Shown: positions 8,961-18,275 of the stretch, one piece after another
How positions within the stretch are numbered: the stretch's first letter is position 1
How the letters are laid out: every line of letters begins with the position of its first letter
DNA from: CAVUAF01 sp963739375
Lineage (GTDB): Bacteria; Acidobacteriota; Terriglobia; Terriglobales; Acidobacteriaceae
Direction: 5' to 3'
Assembly: GCA_963739375.1 (NCBI GenBank)
Contig: CAVUAF010000017.1
Coordinates: 62,001-126,000 of the forward strand
DNA length: 64,000 nucleotides
The notes under the pieces: generated by a model
The model's database searches: none
The model's input: the letters and a program-made list of their open reading frames with translations, nothing else
What the model was told of the DNA's origin: nothing
Made by a program: the position numbers and the translations under genes

Positions 8961-9488
8961 TCAGGTTGTCGCGCCATTCACCTCCCGAACCATGCTTACG
9001 AGTTGCGGTATGGCGGCCCGCACCGCTGGGTGCATGGCTCCGCCCAGCGTCGAACAATCCGCCGCTTCCACCGCGAAGATCACCGTGTTCTCCGGAACCT
9101 GCAAACCCAGCGCGCGCGCCACTGCCAGCGTCTCCTGCAGGCCCACCGCGTGCGGCGAGCCTCCGGGCGCCGTCCGCAGGTCGTCTTCCCGGAAGACGTG
9201 GATCGTCCCGGGCGGCGCCGCCCCGCTGATTACGGTGTCGATGACCACCAGCGAGCGGGCTCCCAGAACATAGTCCAGGAGATGAAAGCCCGACTCCGGC
9301 GTGTGGAGGATCTCGACCTCTGGCGACGCCAGCCCGCGCATCGCTTCGGCCACCGCGGCCCCGAGCGAGTCGTCCGCCAGCAGTTCGTTGCCCAGGCACA
9401 GTACCCGCACCCGGGGCGCCTGGGTTTCGGTGCCGGACAGCGGCTCCCGCGTCGCTGTGGACGTGCTATTCACGATGCACGCCTCCAT
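8961..9488 (-). CDS. [NiFe]-hydrogenase maturation endopeptidase (HyaD/HycI/FrcD type)
   Basis: 175 residues. The core VRVLCLGNELLADDSLGAAVAEAM carries the GNxLxxDDxxG motif, whose acidic residue binds nickel in this family. A later VVIDTVISGAAPPGTIHVF strand and a conserved C-terminal HPAVRAAIPQLV helix match the family. The protease removes the C-terminal peptide of the large subunit once nickel is inserted. The gene starts inside the 3' end of the large-subunit gene (23-base overlap), which fits translational coupling and a dedicated substrate. An N-terminal extension of ~25 residues before VRVLCLG is unusual; a later start is possible. No hypABCDEF genes are in the window. Confidence 0.85.
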   Translation of the reverse strand: MEACIVNSTSTATREPLSGTETQAPRVRVLCLGNELLADDSLGAAVAEAMRGLASPEVEILHTPESGFHLLDYVLGARSLVVIDTVISGAAPPGTIHVFREDDLRTAPGGSPHAVGLQETLAVARALGLQVPENTVIFAVEAADCSTLGGAMHPAVRAAIPQLVSMVREVNGATT

Positions 9489-11025
9489 CGTGGTCGCGCC
9501 GGAGGCTGGTTAACGTTTCCCCGCGGGCATTGCGCACGCGAATCAGCAGCGGCATGGACCCCGGCAAAGAATGCGTAGCGCAGCCGTGGCAGGGATCATA
9601 GGCACGAAAGGCCATCTCCACCTTGTTGAGAACGCCCTCCGGCACCTGTCCGCCGGAGATGAGACCTTTGGCCGCTTTCTCCACGCTCATGGCCATGCGC
9701 GCCGCGTTGCCCTGGGTAGCCACGATCAGGTTGGCCGTCTGGATCACGCCGCGCTCGTCGGTGGTGTAGTGATGGATCAGGGTGCCGCGGGGCGCCTCCA
9801 CCACGCCTACGCCCTCTTTGGGCTTCTCCGTGGGGAGCGTGCGGATATTGGGATCGGTGAGCAGCGGGTCGTTCGCCAGTTCCTGCATGCGCTCCGCGGC
9901 GTAGAGCAGTTCCACCACGCGGGCCCAATGGTTCGCCAGGGTGTGGTGCACGGGCTTGCCGCCCAGGGTGGAAACATACTTCTCATACGCCTGTTGGGCC
10001 AGCGGCGTGGCCAGGCCGTCGGCCGCATTCAGCCGGGCCAGTGGGGCCACGCTGTAAATCCCGCTCTCCGGGCCATCCACGAAGCCCTTCCAGCCCACCG
10101 GCTTCAGGTAGCAGAACTTGACGTAGCTCCAGGGCTCGACGCGCTCCGCTACAACGTCCAGGTACTCCCGCGGCGGAAACTTCTTCCACTCCCTGCCTTC
10201 GGGCGTCACCACGCGGATCAGGCCGTCGTAAAAGTTCACGCGCTGGTTGTCGTCCACCATGCCCATGTAGTACGTGCGGTGGGTGTAGATGTCCGAGAGG
10301 ATGAGGTTCACGTAGTCGGTGTTCTTGAGCACCACGTCTTCGAACACCTGCAGCGTGAACTGGGCGAACTCGACGGCTTCGGCGGCAACCTCCTGGAACT
10401 GCTTCTGCATCTCCGGGGTCACGCGCTTCGCCACCCCGCCGGGCAAGCCCAGCACGGGATGCGCGGCCTTGCCGCCAACCAGCGCCATCAGCTCCCGCAG
10501 GCGCCGCCGCATGGCAATGACCTTTTTCCCGACGTCGACCCCCACCTTGTTGATTACTCCCAGAACGTTGCGTTCGGCCGCCGGAGCCTCCGGGCCGACC
10601 ACAAAATCGGGTCCGCCGAGGAAGTAGAAATGCAGGGTGTGGTCCTCGGTCATGAACGTGGCATAGAACAGCTCGCGAATCTTCCGGGCGGCGGGCGGCG
10701 GCTCCACCCGGTAGAGGGCGTCGAGGGCCTTCGTGGACGCCATGTGGTGCGCCGTCGGGCACACCCCGCAGATGCGCGAGGTGATCTGCGGCATATCTTC
10801 CGCCGGCCGGCCTTGCACGAACTTCTCGAAGCCGCGCAGTTCCGGGACCTGGAAGTAGGCGCGCTCCACCTCTCCGGCGTCGTCGAGGAAGATATCGATC
10901 TTGCCGTGCCCCTCGAGGCGGGTGATGGGATCAATGGTGATGCGCCGCCGGGCGTATTCGCTGTTCGCCCTGGCAGCGCCCTCTTGCCACGCCTGCTGCA
11001 ACGTCGCTTCTTTTTGCTCGGCCAT
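9466..11025 (-). CDS. mvhA: Group 3c-like [NiFe] hydrogenase large subunit (MvhA)
   Basis: 519 residues from ATG 11025 (TGAGG upstream; a GTG at 11043 is the alternative). The N-terminal L1 motif SRICGVCPTAHH gives Cys86 and Cys89, and the C-terminal L2 motif DPCHGCATH gives Cys479 and Cys482. Together these are the four nickel ligands. Thirty-four residues follow His485 and would be cut off by the neighbouring protease. In MvhADG-type enzymes this subunit oxidises H2 or evolves it and passes electrons through MvhG and MvhD to HdrA. The gene order mvhD-mvhG-mvhA next to hdrA supports a cytoplasmic bifurcating hydrogenase/heterodisulfide-reductase-like complex. All motifs are intact and the frame has no lesion. 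Confidence 0.88.
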   Translation of the reverse strand: MAEQKEATLQQAWQEGAARANSEYARRRITIDPITRLEGHGKIDIFLDDAGEVERAYFQVPELRGFEKFVQGRPAEDMPQITSRICGVCPTAHHMASTKALDALYRVEPPPAARKIRELFYATFMTEDHTLHFYFLGGPDFVVGPEAPAAERNVLGVINKVGVDVGKKVIAMRRRLRELMALVGGKAAHPVLGLPGGVAKRVTPEMQKQFQEVAAEAVEFAQFTLQVFEDVVLKNTDYVNLILSDIYTHRTYYMGMVDDNQRVNFYDGLIRVVTPEGREWKKFPPREYLDVVAERVEPWSYVKFCYLKPVGWKGFVDGPESGIYSVAPLARLNAADGLATPLAQQAYEKYVSTLGGKPVHHTLANHWARVVELLYAAERMQELANDPLLTDPNIRTLPTEKPKEGVGVVEAPRGTLIHHYTTDERGVIQTANLIVATQGNAARMAMSVEKAAKGLISGGQVPEGVLNKVEMAFRAYDPCHGCATHSLPGSMPLLIRVRNARGETLTSLRRDHDGGVHRE

Positions 11026-11035
11026 GGAATGAACC

Positions 11036-12037
11036 TCAACCACTACTCACGGCTGAAACCACTGCTTCGTTCTCCATTTTCTTCCGTCGCAGCCGCGAGG
11101 CAGGGAGGCTGTACCGGTAGAAACTGCCCACGGGGTCGGGGATGGTGGCCAGGATGCGGTCAATCTCCGCTTCCTCTTTGCCGTCCACCATCGACGCCAG
11201 CGAGGAAAGGATCTTCGCGCCCTGGTCGCGCACCCGGCTGGTGGGGCCGCAGCAGCCCGTGCACGGCATGTTGCCCTGGACGCACAACGCCTCGCACCCG
11301 GCGCGCGTCGCCGGCCCCATGCAGAGCAGCCCCTGCGCCAGCAGGCACTGGCTTTCGTCGATCAACACCTGATGCGGGCGCTTGAACTCGGTGATTGCGA
11401 GGTTCTCCGGCTTGCTGTCCTTGCGCGGACACTCTTCGCAGAGCGCATGATCGGGAGCGAGCACCGACCCTTTTGGCGGCAGCTTACCCGCGAGCAGCAG
11501 TTCGAGCGCTTTCCCTAGGATCTTGGGCGTGGGTGGGCAGCCGGGTATGTAGTAATCCACCTCCACCACCTGGTCCAGGGTCCGGACCGTGTTGTAGAAG
11601 CCGGGCAACTCGACCGTATGCCCATTGTCTTTGTGCCGGCGCTGGGGCATCACGCCCTCCGGATTCACCGTGCTGGGCGAGTTGCGGTAAACGGTCTCCA
11701 GGATGCTGCGCCGATCAAACAGGTTGGCCAGGCCGGGAATCCCCCCGAGCTGCGAGCAGGAACCGAAAGCCAGCAGCAGCTTCGATTTGGCGCGCAGCAG
11801 CCGCGCCATCTCTTCCTGCTCCGTGGTGCGGATCGCGCCGTTCAGGAATGTTGCCACGATGGAGCCATCGGGCATGGCCTCCACGTCTTTGCGTTTGAAG
11901 TCGAGCGCCACCGGCCAAAAGACGATGTCGACGGCAGCCACCACCCCCAGCAGGGCCTCGGCCAAATCAACCACGGCCTCCTCGCAGCCGCCGCAGGACG
12001 CACACCAGTAAAACGCCACCTTGGGCTTTTCCGGCAT
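11036..12037 (-). CDS. mvhG: Hydrogenase small subunit, MvhG-like
   Basis: 333 residues. The start ATG 12037 overlaps the mvhD stop (ATGA). The N-terminal WCASCGGCEEAV motif (Cys12, Cys15, Cys18) supplies proximal [4Fe-4S] cluster ligands, followed by FGSCSQLGGIPG and YYIPGCPPTPKI. Further Cys clusters (CEECPRK; CLLAQGLLCMGPATRAGCEALC; CTGCCGP) are the ligands of the other Fe-S centres. There is no Tat signal, so the protein is cytoplasmic like group 3 enzymes. It hands electrons from MvhA to MvhD. The basic C-terminal tail RLRRKKMENE is slightly longer than I would expect. The stop is 10 bases before the mvhA start. Confidence 0.87.
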   Translation of the reverse strand: MPEKPKVAFYWCASCGGCEEAVVDLAEALLGVVAAVDIVFWPVALDFKRKDVEAMPDGSIVATFLNGAIRTTEQEEMARLLRAKSKLLLAFGSCSQLGGIPGLANLFDRRSILETVYRNSPSTVNPEGVMPQRRHKDNGHTVELPGFYNTVRTLDQVVEVDYYIPGCPPTPKILGKALELLLAGKLPPKGSVLAPDHALCEECPRKDSKPENLAITEFKRPHQVLIDESQCLLAQGLLCMGPATRAGCEALCVQGNMPCTGCCGPTSRVRDQGAKILSSLASMVDGKEEAEIDRILATIPDPVGSFYRYSLPASRLRRKKMENEAVVSAVSSG

Positions 12038-12515
12038 CAGACCGTCACCTCCTCGGCGCAGATCTCCGCGGGAGGTTTGAGGTCGAGCGGTCCCAGGGCG
12101 CGCACCTTCTCGACCATGTCGTTGATCGTGCTGCGCACCTTCTCTGCCTCCGAAGCCGAAATCCATTCCAGGCGCAAGCGCTGCTCCTCGATCCCCATGG
12201 CCTGCAGCATGTGGCGCAGCAGCCGATAGCGCCGCAGCGCCTTGTAGTTGCCCTCCTGGTAATGGCAGTCGCCGGGATGGCAGCCGCCGATCAGCACCCC
12301 GTCGGCGCCGTTGGCAAACGCCTCCAGGACGAATTGCGGGTCCACCCGGCCCGAACACATCACCCGCACTACGCGCACGTTGGGGGCATACTTCAGGCGC
12401 GAAGTGCCGGCCATGTCCGCGGCCAGGTAGGTGCACCAGTTACAGAAGAAGGCGACAATCCTCGGCTCGAAGCGCTCCGCGGGGAGGCGGGCGAGTTGGG
12501 TCTCGGTTCAGGCAT
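12037..12515 (-). CDS. mvhD: MvhD-like hydrogenase iron-sulfur subunit (frameshift near 5' end)
   Basis: The body reads FEPRIVAFFCNWCTYLAADMAGTSRLKY, then VRVMCSGRVDPQFVLEAF and GGCHPGDCHYQEGNYKA. These Cys motifs bind the [2Fe-2S] cluster of MvhD/FrhD-type proteins that links hydrogenase to HdrA. The natural start looks like ATG 12515, overlapping the hdrA stop by eight bases (ATGCCTGA). That ATG is out of frame with the conserved body, so there is a lesion within the first ~15 codons. The conserved part downstream of 12414 is uninterrupted. Alternatively, since the hdrA frame continues into mvhD across a single TGA, an ancestral HdrA-MvhD fusion is conceivable. The gene ends in an ATGA overlap with mvhG. 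Confidence 0.75.
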
Positions 12516-14509
12516 AGGCCAGTAACCCCTCGATTTCCGCGAAGATCTCTTCGTCCTCGAACAGGTTCTGCTGGATCGAGCCCGAAGGACAGGCGGCCAC
12601 GCAGGTTCCGCAGCCTTTGCACAGCACCTCGTTGATCGCGGCTTTCTTCTTCTCTTCCTGGAAGGCAATGGCCTGGTAAGGACAGAGCGGAATGCAGGTC
12701 TTGCAGCCCGAGCAGACCTCTTCCAGGATGTAGCGCCGTGTTGGGTTCCAGCTCGACGTAGCCGGCATCAATCAGGGCCAGCGCCTCCGCCGCCGCGGCG
12801 CCAGCCTGCGCCACCGTGTCGGGAATGTCCTTGGGACCCTGGCAGCAGCCCGCCAGGAAGACGCCGTCGGTGAAGGTGCTCACCGGCGCCAGCTTGGGGT
12901 GGCGCTCCAGGAAGAAGCCCTCGCTGGAGCAGCTGATGTTGAACACGCCGGCGCACTTCCTGCGCGTCCGGCCGCGGCTCCAGACCCACCGCCAGTACCA
13001 CCATGTCCACCGGGATCTTCCGCTACCGCCCCAGCAGCGTGTCCTCGGCACACATCAGCAGCCGCCCGTCGTCTCCGGATCGGGGTAAATGTCGGCCACC
13101 TGCCCGCGGATGAAGTGCGTGCCCTCTTCCGCCACCCGGTTGTAGAACTCCTCAAAGGCTTTCCCGGGGGCGCGAATGTCGATGTAGAAGTTGTAGACCT
13201 CCGCGTCGGTCTTCTCCTTGATCAGGTGGGCGAGCTTCAGCGAATACATGCAGCAGACGCGCGAGCAGTAGCGGTTGGTGTTCTCGTCGCGGCTGCCGAC
13301 GCAGTGGACGATGCCCACCGCCTTCGGTTTGCGCCCGTCGCGCAGCACTACCTCGCCGCCCGTGGGCCCGGAGGCGTTGACCAGGCGCTCCACCTCCAGC
13401 GCCGTGTAGACGTTGGGATAGGTGCCGTAGCCGTAGTAGGGGATGCGCTTGGCGTCGAAGGTCTGGAAGCCCGTGGCCAGGATGATGCGTGCCGACCTCG
13501 ATCGTTTCCGTGCGTCTCCTGCTGCTGGAAATCGATGGCCTTGCGCTCGCCGCAGACTTCCACGCAAGTCTTCTTGCACTTGCCCGCTCTTGAACTCGAT
13601 GCAGGTTTCCGGATCGATGAGCACCATCTGCGGCACGGCCTGCGGGAAGGGAATGTAGATCGGCTTGCGCTTGCCCAGGCCCAGGTTGAACTCGTCGGGG
13701 ACCTTGGCCTGCTTGTAGACGCAGGCCTCGATGCACTCCAGGCAGCCGAGGCACGCGTCTTCGAGCACGTAGCGCGGCTTGCGCCTGACCGTGACCTTGT
13801 AGTTGCCGACGTAGCCGTCCACCTGCTGGCCACCTCGGAGAAGCGTCCACAGGGTGATGTTGGGGTGCGCCTTCACCGCCGTCATCTTGGGCGTCAGGAT
13901 GCAGGCGGCGCAGTCCAGCGTGGGAAACGTCTTGTCGAACATCGCCATGTGGCCGCCGATGGTCGGCTCGCGCTCCACCAGGTAGACGTGCTTGCCGGCG
14001 TCGGCCAGGGTGAGCGCCGCGTGGATGCCGGCGATGCCGCCGCCCACCACCAGCACATCCGGATGGACGGGCACGCTGCTTGCGTTCCAGGGGCTGGTGC
14101 AGGCGCACGCGGCGCACCGCCGCGCGCACCAGGTCCTTGCCTTTTTGCGTCGCCGCCTGCTTGTCGGTGTGCACCCAGGAGTCGTGCTCCCGGAGGTTGA
14201 CCATGTGGAAGTAAGTAGGGATTCAGGCCCACCTCGGCGAGCGCGTTGCGGAATGTCTTCTCGTGCAGACGCGGCGAGCAGGCCGCCACCACGACGCGGT
14301 CGAGCTTGAGTTCCCGGATGTCCTGCTGGATCAGCTCCTGGCCCGGGGTCGGAGCACATGTACTTGTAGTCGCGCGCCACCACCACGCCCGGCAGGGTGC
14401 CGGCGTACTCGGCCAGGGCGCGCACGTCAATCGTTCCGGCGATGTTGGTGCCGCAATGGCAGACATAGACGCCGACCCGGCTGCTGCTTCCGTTGCTCCG
14501 CTCCGCCAT
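12508..14509 (-). pseudogene. hdrA: HdrA-like electron-bifurcating flavoprotein, frame broken many times
   Basis: The span of ~2.0 kb fits the family length (~660 residues). The start is ATG 14509 (MAERSNG...VGVYVCHCGTNIAGTIDV). Pieced across frames it shows: an N-terminal CHCGxNI motif; CSDPGQELIQQDI; the Rossmann motif VLVVGGGIAGIHAALTLADAG; IGGHMAMFDKTFPTLDCAACILTPKM; a ferredoxin-type CLGCLECIEAC; a KCKKTC...C motif lying in a shifted frame; HCVGSRDENTNRYCSRVCCM; and a C-terminal pair of [4Fe-4S] motifs, CSGCKTCIPLCP and CKGCGTCVAACP, ending EIEGLLAYA. HdrA is the FAD subunit that splits electron pairs between a high- and a low-potential acceptor. Lesions lie near 14348, 14212, 14078, 13590, 13497, 13072, 12955 and 12735, plus an in-frame TAG near 13030. 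Most are one-base insertions. Confidence 0.8.
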
Positions 14510-14524
14510 GGGAAGTGCTCCTGT

Positions 14525-16489
14525 CTAAGCTGCGATGACCGCCTCCTCCACCAGCTCGGCGATGTCCTTGACGGCCAACTTGCCTTCCAGGCCCGTGGTC
14601 TTGAGCGCGTCCTGGAACATGACCAGGTCCTTCGGGCAACTGACCACGAGGGTGGTGACGCCGTCGAGGCCCGCCGCCTCCCGCACGCCGGTTCTCCGCC
14701 GGCCGCTCCTTGATGCCTGCCGCGTCCTCCATCCAGATGCGCCCGCCGCCCGCGCCGCAGCAGTACGCCTGGGCGCGGTTGCGCGGCATCTCCAGCAGCT
14801 TGACTCCCAGGCGCTGCAGCACGCGCCGCGGCGCGTCGTAGACGCCGTTGTAGCGGCCCAGATAGCAAGGGTCGTGATAGGTCGCCGTCAGGCCCAATTG
14901 CTTGCGCACCGCGAGCTTGCCCGCTCTGGATGAGTTCTGCCAGGAGTTCGGTGTAGTGCAGGACCGCCCCGTTGCCGCTGCCGCCCGCCAGCGCGTACTC
15001 GTGCTTGAGCGCGTGATAGGTGTGCGGATCGGTGGTGACGAGGCGTGCGGAACTTCGCCTTGCGCAGCGCCTCCGAGTTCTTCTCGCGCAGGGTTTCGAA
15101 CAGGCCCTCTTCGCCCACCCGGCGCACGTCGTTGCCGGAGTTCTGCTCGCCTTCGTAGAGGATCCCGAAGTCCAGCCCGGCCTGCTGGAACAGGCGCGCC
15201 GTGGCGCGGGTGACGGGCTGGACGCGCGGGTCGTAAGAGGCATAGTCGCCGACGAACCACAGATAGTCGACCGGCTCCTTGCGCGCGTCCTTCAACTTGA
15301 ATCCCAGCGTCTGCGTCCACTTGGCGCGCGCTCGCGGCGACTGCCCCGAAGGAGTTGCCGTAGCGCGAGAGGTTGGTCAGCGCCTCCTGGAGCCGCTGCG
15401 GTCACCTCGCCCTCGCGACACCAGCTGGCGGCGCATCTCGATCAGCAGCGGAATGTGCTCGTTGAAGACCGGACAGCGCTCCATGCAGGCGGCGCAGGTG
15501 GTGCAAGCCCAGACTTCCTCCGCCCGCACCTTGTCTCCCAGGATGGCCTGGCCATTGCCCGGCGCCAGCACCAGCTCCTTGATGGCATGGATCAGCTTCT
15601 TGGGCGACAGCGCAGAGCCGCTGGCAAACGCGGGGCACACGCGGTCGCAGCGGCCGCACTCGGCGCAGGCCAGGCCGCTGAACAGTTGGCGCCAGGTGAA
15701 TTCCTCGCGGCGACCGGCGCCCTCCGAGGCCGCGGGCATGCGGCTGGGCTCCAGCGAGGCAAAGAAGACGCTAAAGGGTGAGGCCAGCAGGTGCAGGTGC
15801 TTCGAGTAAGGCAGGTAGGCGAGGAACCCCAGCACGGTGACCATGTGGAGCCACCACGCCCCGAGGTACCAGGCGGGCGCACGCGCCCAGGACAAGCCCA
15901 GTGCGGCAAAGATGCCGCCCATGAACCTGGCCAGTGGTCGCCAAGTCTGTTCCGCCGGCGCCGCCAGCGCCTGGAATCCGGCGCCCGCCAGGAACGACAG
16001 CACCACCAACCCGATGAGCAACAGAATCACGCTGGCATCCCAGGTCCGCTCCAGGCTGACCGGCGTGAACACGTAGCGACGCACGGCCGCCACCGCCAGC
16101 GCCACCACGGCCAGGGCGCCCAGGGCTTCGAGCGCGAACGCAATCCCAGGTACCTGGTCGGGATAGGGGACGGACCTGATGGGGACCAGGCCGCGCAGCA
16201 GGTTCCAGAAGAAGGTGGTGGCGTACAGGGCAAACGACCAGAAGATCACCAGGTGGGCCGTGCCGATGACCGGCTCGTCGAGCAGCCGGCGCTCCCCCAA
16301 GACCTGCCCCAGGACCAGACCGAGCCGCCGCCCCACCTGGTCCCAGCGCTTCTCCGGGCGGGCGTGCGCCAGCACTTGGATGTGATGCAGCACCCGCTGG
16401 CCGAAAACGGAGAAAGACACCAGCGTCAACAGCCACAGCCAGGCATAGCCTGGCAGCCCGAAGTATTCCAGTCGCGCCGGATCAGGCAT
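14525..16489 (-). pseudogene. Membrane Fe-S/cytochrome b oxidoreductase resembling EtfAB:menaquinone oxidoreductase (HdrDE-like fusion), frameshifted
   Basis: Residues 1-~240 form a NarI/HdrE-like membrane domain. Its last part, WWLHMVTVLGFLAYLPYSKHLHLL, carries His residues placed like haem b ligands in this family. Two ferredoxin motifs follow: CAECGRCDRVCP and CTTCAACMERCP. In shifted frames come the HdrD-type CCG regions: WFVGDYASYDPRV...DFGILYEGEQNSGNDVRR and TYHDPCYLGRYNGVYD...YCCGAGGGRIWM, then a tail ending ELVEEAVIAA at TAG 14525. Lesions near 15400, 15345, 15042, 14921 and 14693 break it. Proteins of this architecture beside etfAB are known as EMO in syntrophs and Geobacter, where they reoxidise ETF with (methyl)menaquinone. 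Its overlap with etfA supports that role. The first CCG region is degenerate in Cys content. Confidence 0.75.
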
Positions 16490-17471
16490 GGCTCGCCGTC
16501 TCTTTTCTCTTGCGCACTGCCTCGGTCAGAGCGGGGAGCAGCTCCACCGCGTCCCCGGTGATCCCGTAGTGCGCTACGTTGAAGATGGGCGCCTGGGGAT
16601 CGCTGTTGATAGCGATGATCAGGTCGCTGTTCTTGATGCCCTCCACGTGCTCGGGAGCGCCGCTGATCCCCGCGGCCAGATACAGCTTGGGCTTGACCGT
16701 GACCCCGGACTTCCCAACCTGCCGGGAGAGCGGCAGCCATCCCTGGTCAATCACCGGCCGCGAGCCGCACACCGCGCCGCCCAGCGCCTGCGCCAGCTCC
16801 TCCGCCACGGCCACGTTGTCTTTGCTTTGGATGCCGCGGCCCACCGACACCAGGACCGGCTGCTTGCTGATGTCGATGTCTCCGGCCTCGGGTTCCACGT
16901 AGCGCTTCAGCCGCACCCGGGAATCCTCGGCCAGCGTGACCGGCACCTCCTCAACCGCGGGCGCGGTCTCCACCCATCCCTGCGACGGCGGACGCGAGCC
17001 CGGCAGAATGCCAAACACCACTGGCGACTGCTGCGGATGCACCACCGCCTCCATCTTCCCGCCATACAGCACGGAGCGCGCCTCCAGCCGCCCCTCCACC
17101 GCCCGCACCTCGGCGCAAGAGTTGACGTAACTGGCCCCGAGCTGCGCCGCCAGCAGGCTTCCCACCTCCAGCGTCACGTTGGAGAGGGGAATGAAGACCG
17201 CCTGCGGGTGCCGGCTGTTCGCCAGGATCGCCAAGGCGCGGGCGTGCGTTTCAGGGACGGGATCGGAGAGCGCCGCATGGTCCACGTAGAGGACCGAATC
17301 CGCCTTCCCTAACGTCTTAGCGAGTTCCTTGATTTCGTGACCCAGCAGCACCGCCTCGAGCTGCACTCCCAGAGCCGTGGCGACTTCTTTTCCCAGGGCC
17401 AGCGTCTCGTAGGTGGCCTCGGAAAGCTGGCCCCGGAACTGGTCGGCCAGGACCCAGATGTTTCCCGCCAT
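16482..17471 (-). CDS. etfA: Electron transfer flavoprotein alpha subunit
   Basis: 329 residues (MAGNIWVLADQFRGQLSEATYETLALG...). The N-terminal half is the ETF alpha/beta-like domain. The C-terminal FAD domain carries VGRGIQSKDNVAVAEELA, SRPVIDQGWLPLSRQVGKSGVTV, LYLAAGISGAPEHVEGI and IIAINSDPQAPIFNVAHYGITGDA, all standard EtfA FAD-binding elements. With EtfB it forms a heterodimer that accepts electrons from acyl-CoA dehydrogenases or related flavoenzymes. Whether it bifurcates cannot be decided from motifs alone. It starts 15 bases after the etfB stop, and its stop overlaps the start of the membrane oxidoreductase gene, which is its likely electron acceptor. Confidence 0.92.
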   Translation of the reverse strand: MAGNIWVLADQFRGQLSEATYETLALGKEVATALGVQLEAVLLGHEIKELAKTLGKADSVLYVDHAALSDPVPETHARALAILANSRHPQAVFIPLSNVTLEVGSLLAAQLGASYVNSCAEVRAVEGRLEARSVLYGGKMEAVVHPQQSPVVFGILPGSRPPSQGWVETAPAVEEVPVTLAEDSRVRLKRYVEPEAGDIDISKQPVLVSVGRGIQSKDNVAVAEELAQALGGAVCGSRPVIDQGWLPLSRQVGKSGVTVKPKLYLAAGISGAPEHVEGIKNSDLIIAINSDPQAPIFNVAHYGITGDAVELLPALTEAVRKRKETASHA

Positions 17472-17486
17472 GTCTCCCCCTTTCTC

Positions 17487-18272
17487 CTACAGCAGGCCGC
17501 GCGCGGCCAGGATCTCGCAGAGCCGGTCGGCAATCGCTTCCGGAGCGCCGGCGAGCATTTCTGCGTGCGTCACGGCCTCCGGCTTGTCCATCGCATCCAC
17601 CTGCAGCAGCGCCTCGCCCCCGTCGGCCATGGTGGCCGCGAGGACGGACTCGACCTTCTGCGTCTTCATCGCCGCCCGCACCTTGGCCACCGGCACGTAG
17701 CGCGGGGGCTTCTCGGCCGCCTGGATGCCGAGCACCGCGGGCAAGCGCACCTCGTACTCGCCGCGGACGCCGCCCGGAAATTCCCGCAGCACCACCGCCA
17801 TGCCGGCCGATGGTTCCACGCTCACCTGCGTCACGATCCCCATCTCGGGCCACTGCAGCAGATGCGCCACCAGCGGCGCCGTCAGGCCATCCACATCATC
17901 GATCGCCTGCGCCCCGGTGAGGATGAGGTCCGCCGGCAGCAGGCCGGGGATGGCGGGGAGCATCTGCGCCAGGCGGTAGGCGCTGCCCCGCGTACTCATC
18001 CTTGCCTCGCCGTCCTCCACCTTCACCACCCGGTCCGCGCCTTTGGCCAAAGCCGCAAACAGCGCCTCGTCCACCTCGGGCGCGTCCAGCGCCACCACCG
18101 CCACCGTCCCGCCATGCTTTTCCTTGAGCAGCAGCGCCTGCTCCACGGCGTGGTTGTCGCTCTCGCTCGGCATCATCCGCAGAAACTCCCGGTCCAATCC
18201 CTTGCCGTCAGCGGCAACCTCCAGCTCCTCCACCACGTCGGGCACCATCTTGAGCAGCACCACGATCTTCAT
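17487..18272 (-). CDS. etfB: Electron transfer flavoprotein beta subunit
   Basis: 261 residues. MKIVVLLKMVPDVVEELEVAADGKGLDREF is the usual EtfB N-terminus. It is followed by DNHAVEQALLLKEKHGGTVAVVALD, the adenine-nucleotide-binding segment DLILTGAQAIDDVDGLTAPLVAHLL, and REFPGGVRGEYEVRLPAVLGIQ. The C-terminal arm (EVDAMDKPEAVTHAEMLAGAPEAIADRLCEIL) packs on EtfA in known structures. The gene follows the HdrD-like gene by three bases and precedes etfA by 15, so all are one transcript. Together with EtfA it should shuttle electrons between a dehydrogenase and the Hdr-like or membrane Fe-S proteins here. Confidence 0.92.
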   Translation of the reverse strand: MKIVVLLKMVPDVVEELEVAADGKGLDREFLRMMPSESDNHAVEQALLLKEKHGGTVAVVALDAPEVDEALFAALAKGADRVVKVEDGEARMSTRGSAYRLAQMLPAIPGLLPADLILTGAQAIDDVDGLTAPLVAHLLQWPEMGIVTQVSVEPSAGMAVVLREFPGGVRGEYEVRLPAVLGIQAAEKPPRYVPVAKVRAAMKTQKVESVLAATMADGGEALLQVDAMDKPEAVTHAEMLAGAPEAIADRLCEILAARGLL

Positions 18273-18275
18273 GGT

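Noticed and set aside
7651..9273. 540-codon plus-strand frame opposite the NrfD and protease genes
   Set aside because: Its translation is rich in Gln, Arg and His without any domain, while the opposite strand encodes clear families with ribosome binding sites.
12508..12771. Separate small two-cluster ferredoxin gene
   Set aside because: It continues the HdrA frame after a lesion near 12735 and matches the two ferredoxin motifs at the HdrA C-terminus, so it is part of hdrA.
13894..15243. Long minus-strand frame of 449 codons across the hdrA/EMO-like junction
   Set aside because: It only contains short true segments of two different genes between Arg/Pro/Ala-rich artefact stretches; it is a by-product of the frame lesions.
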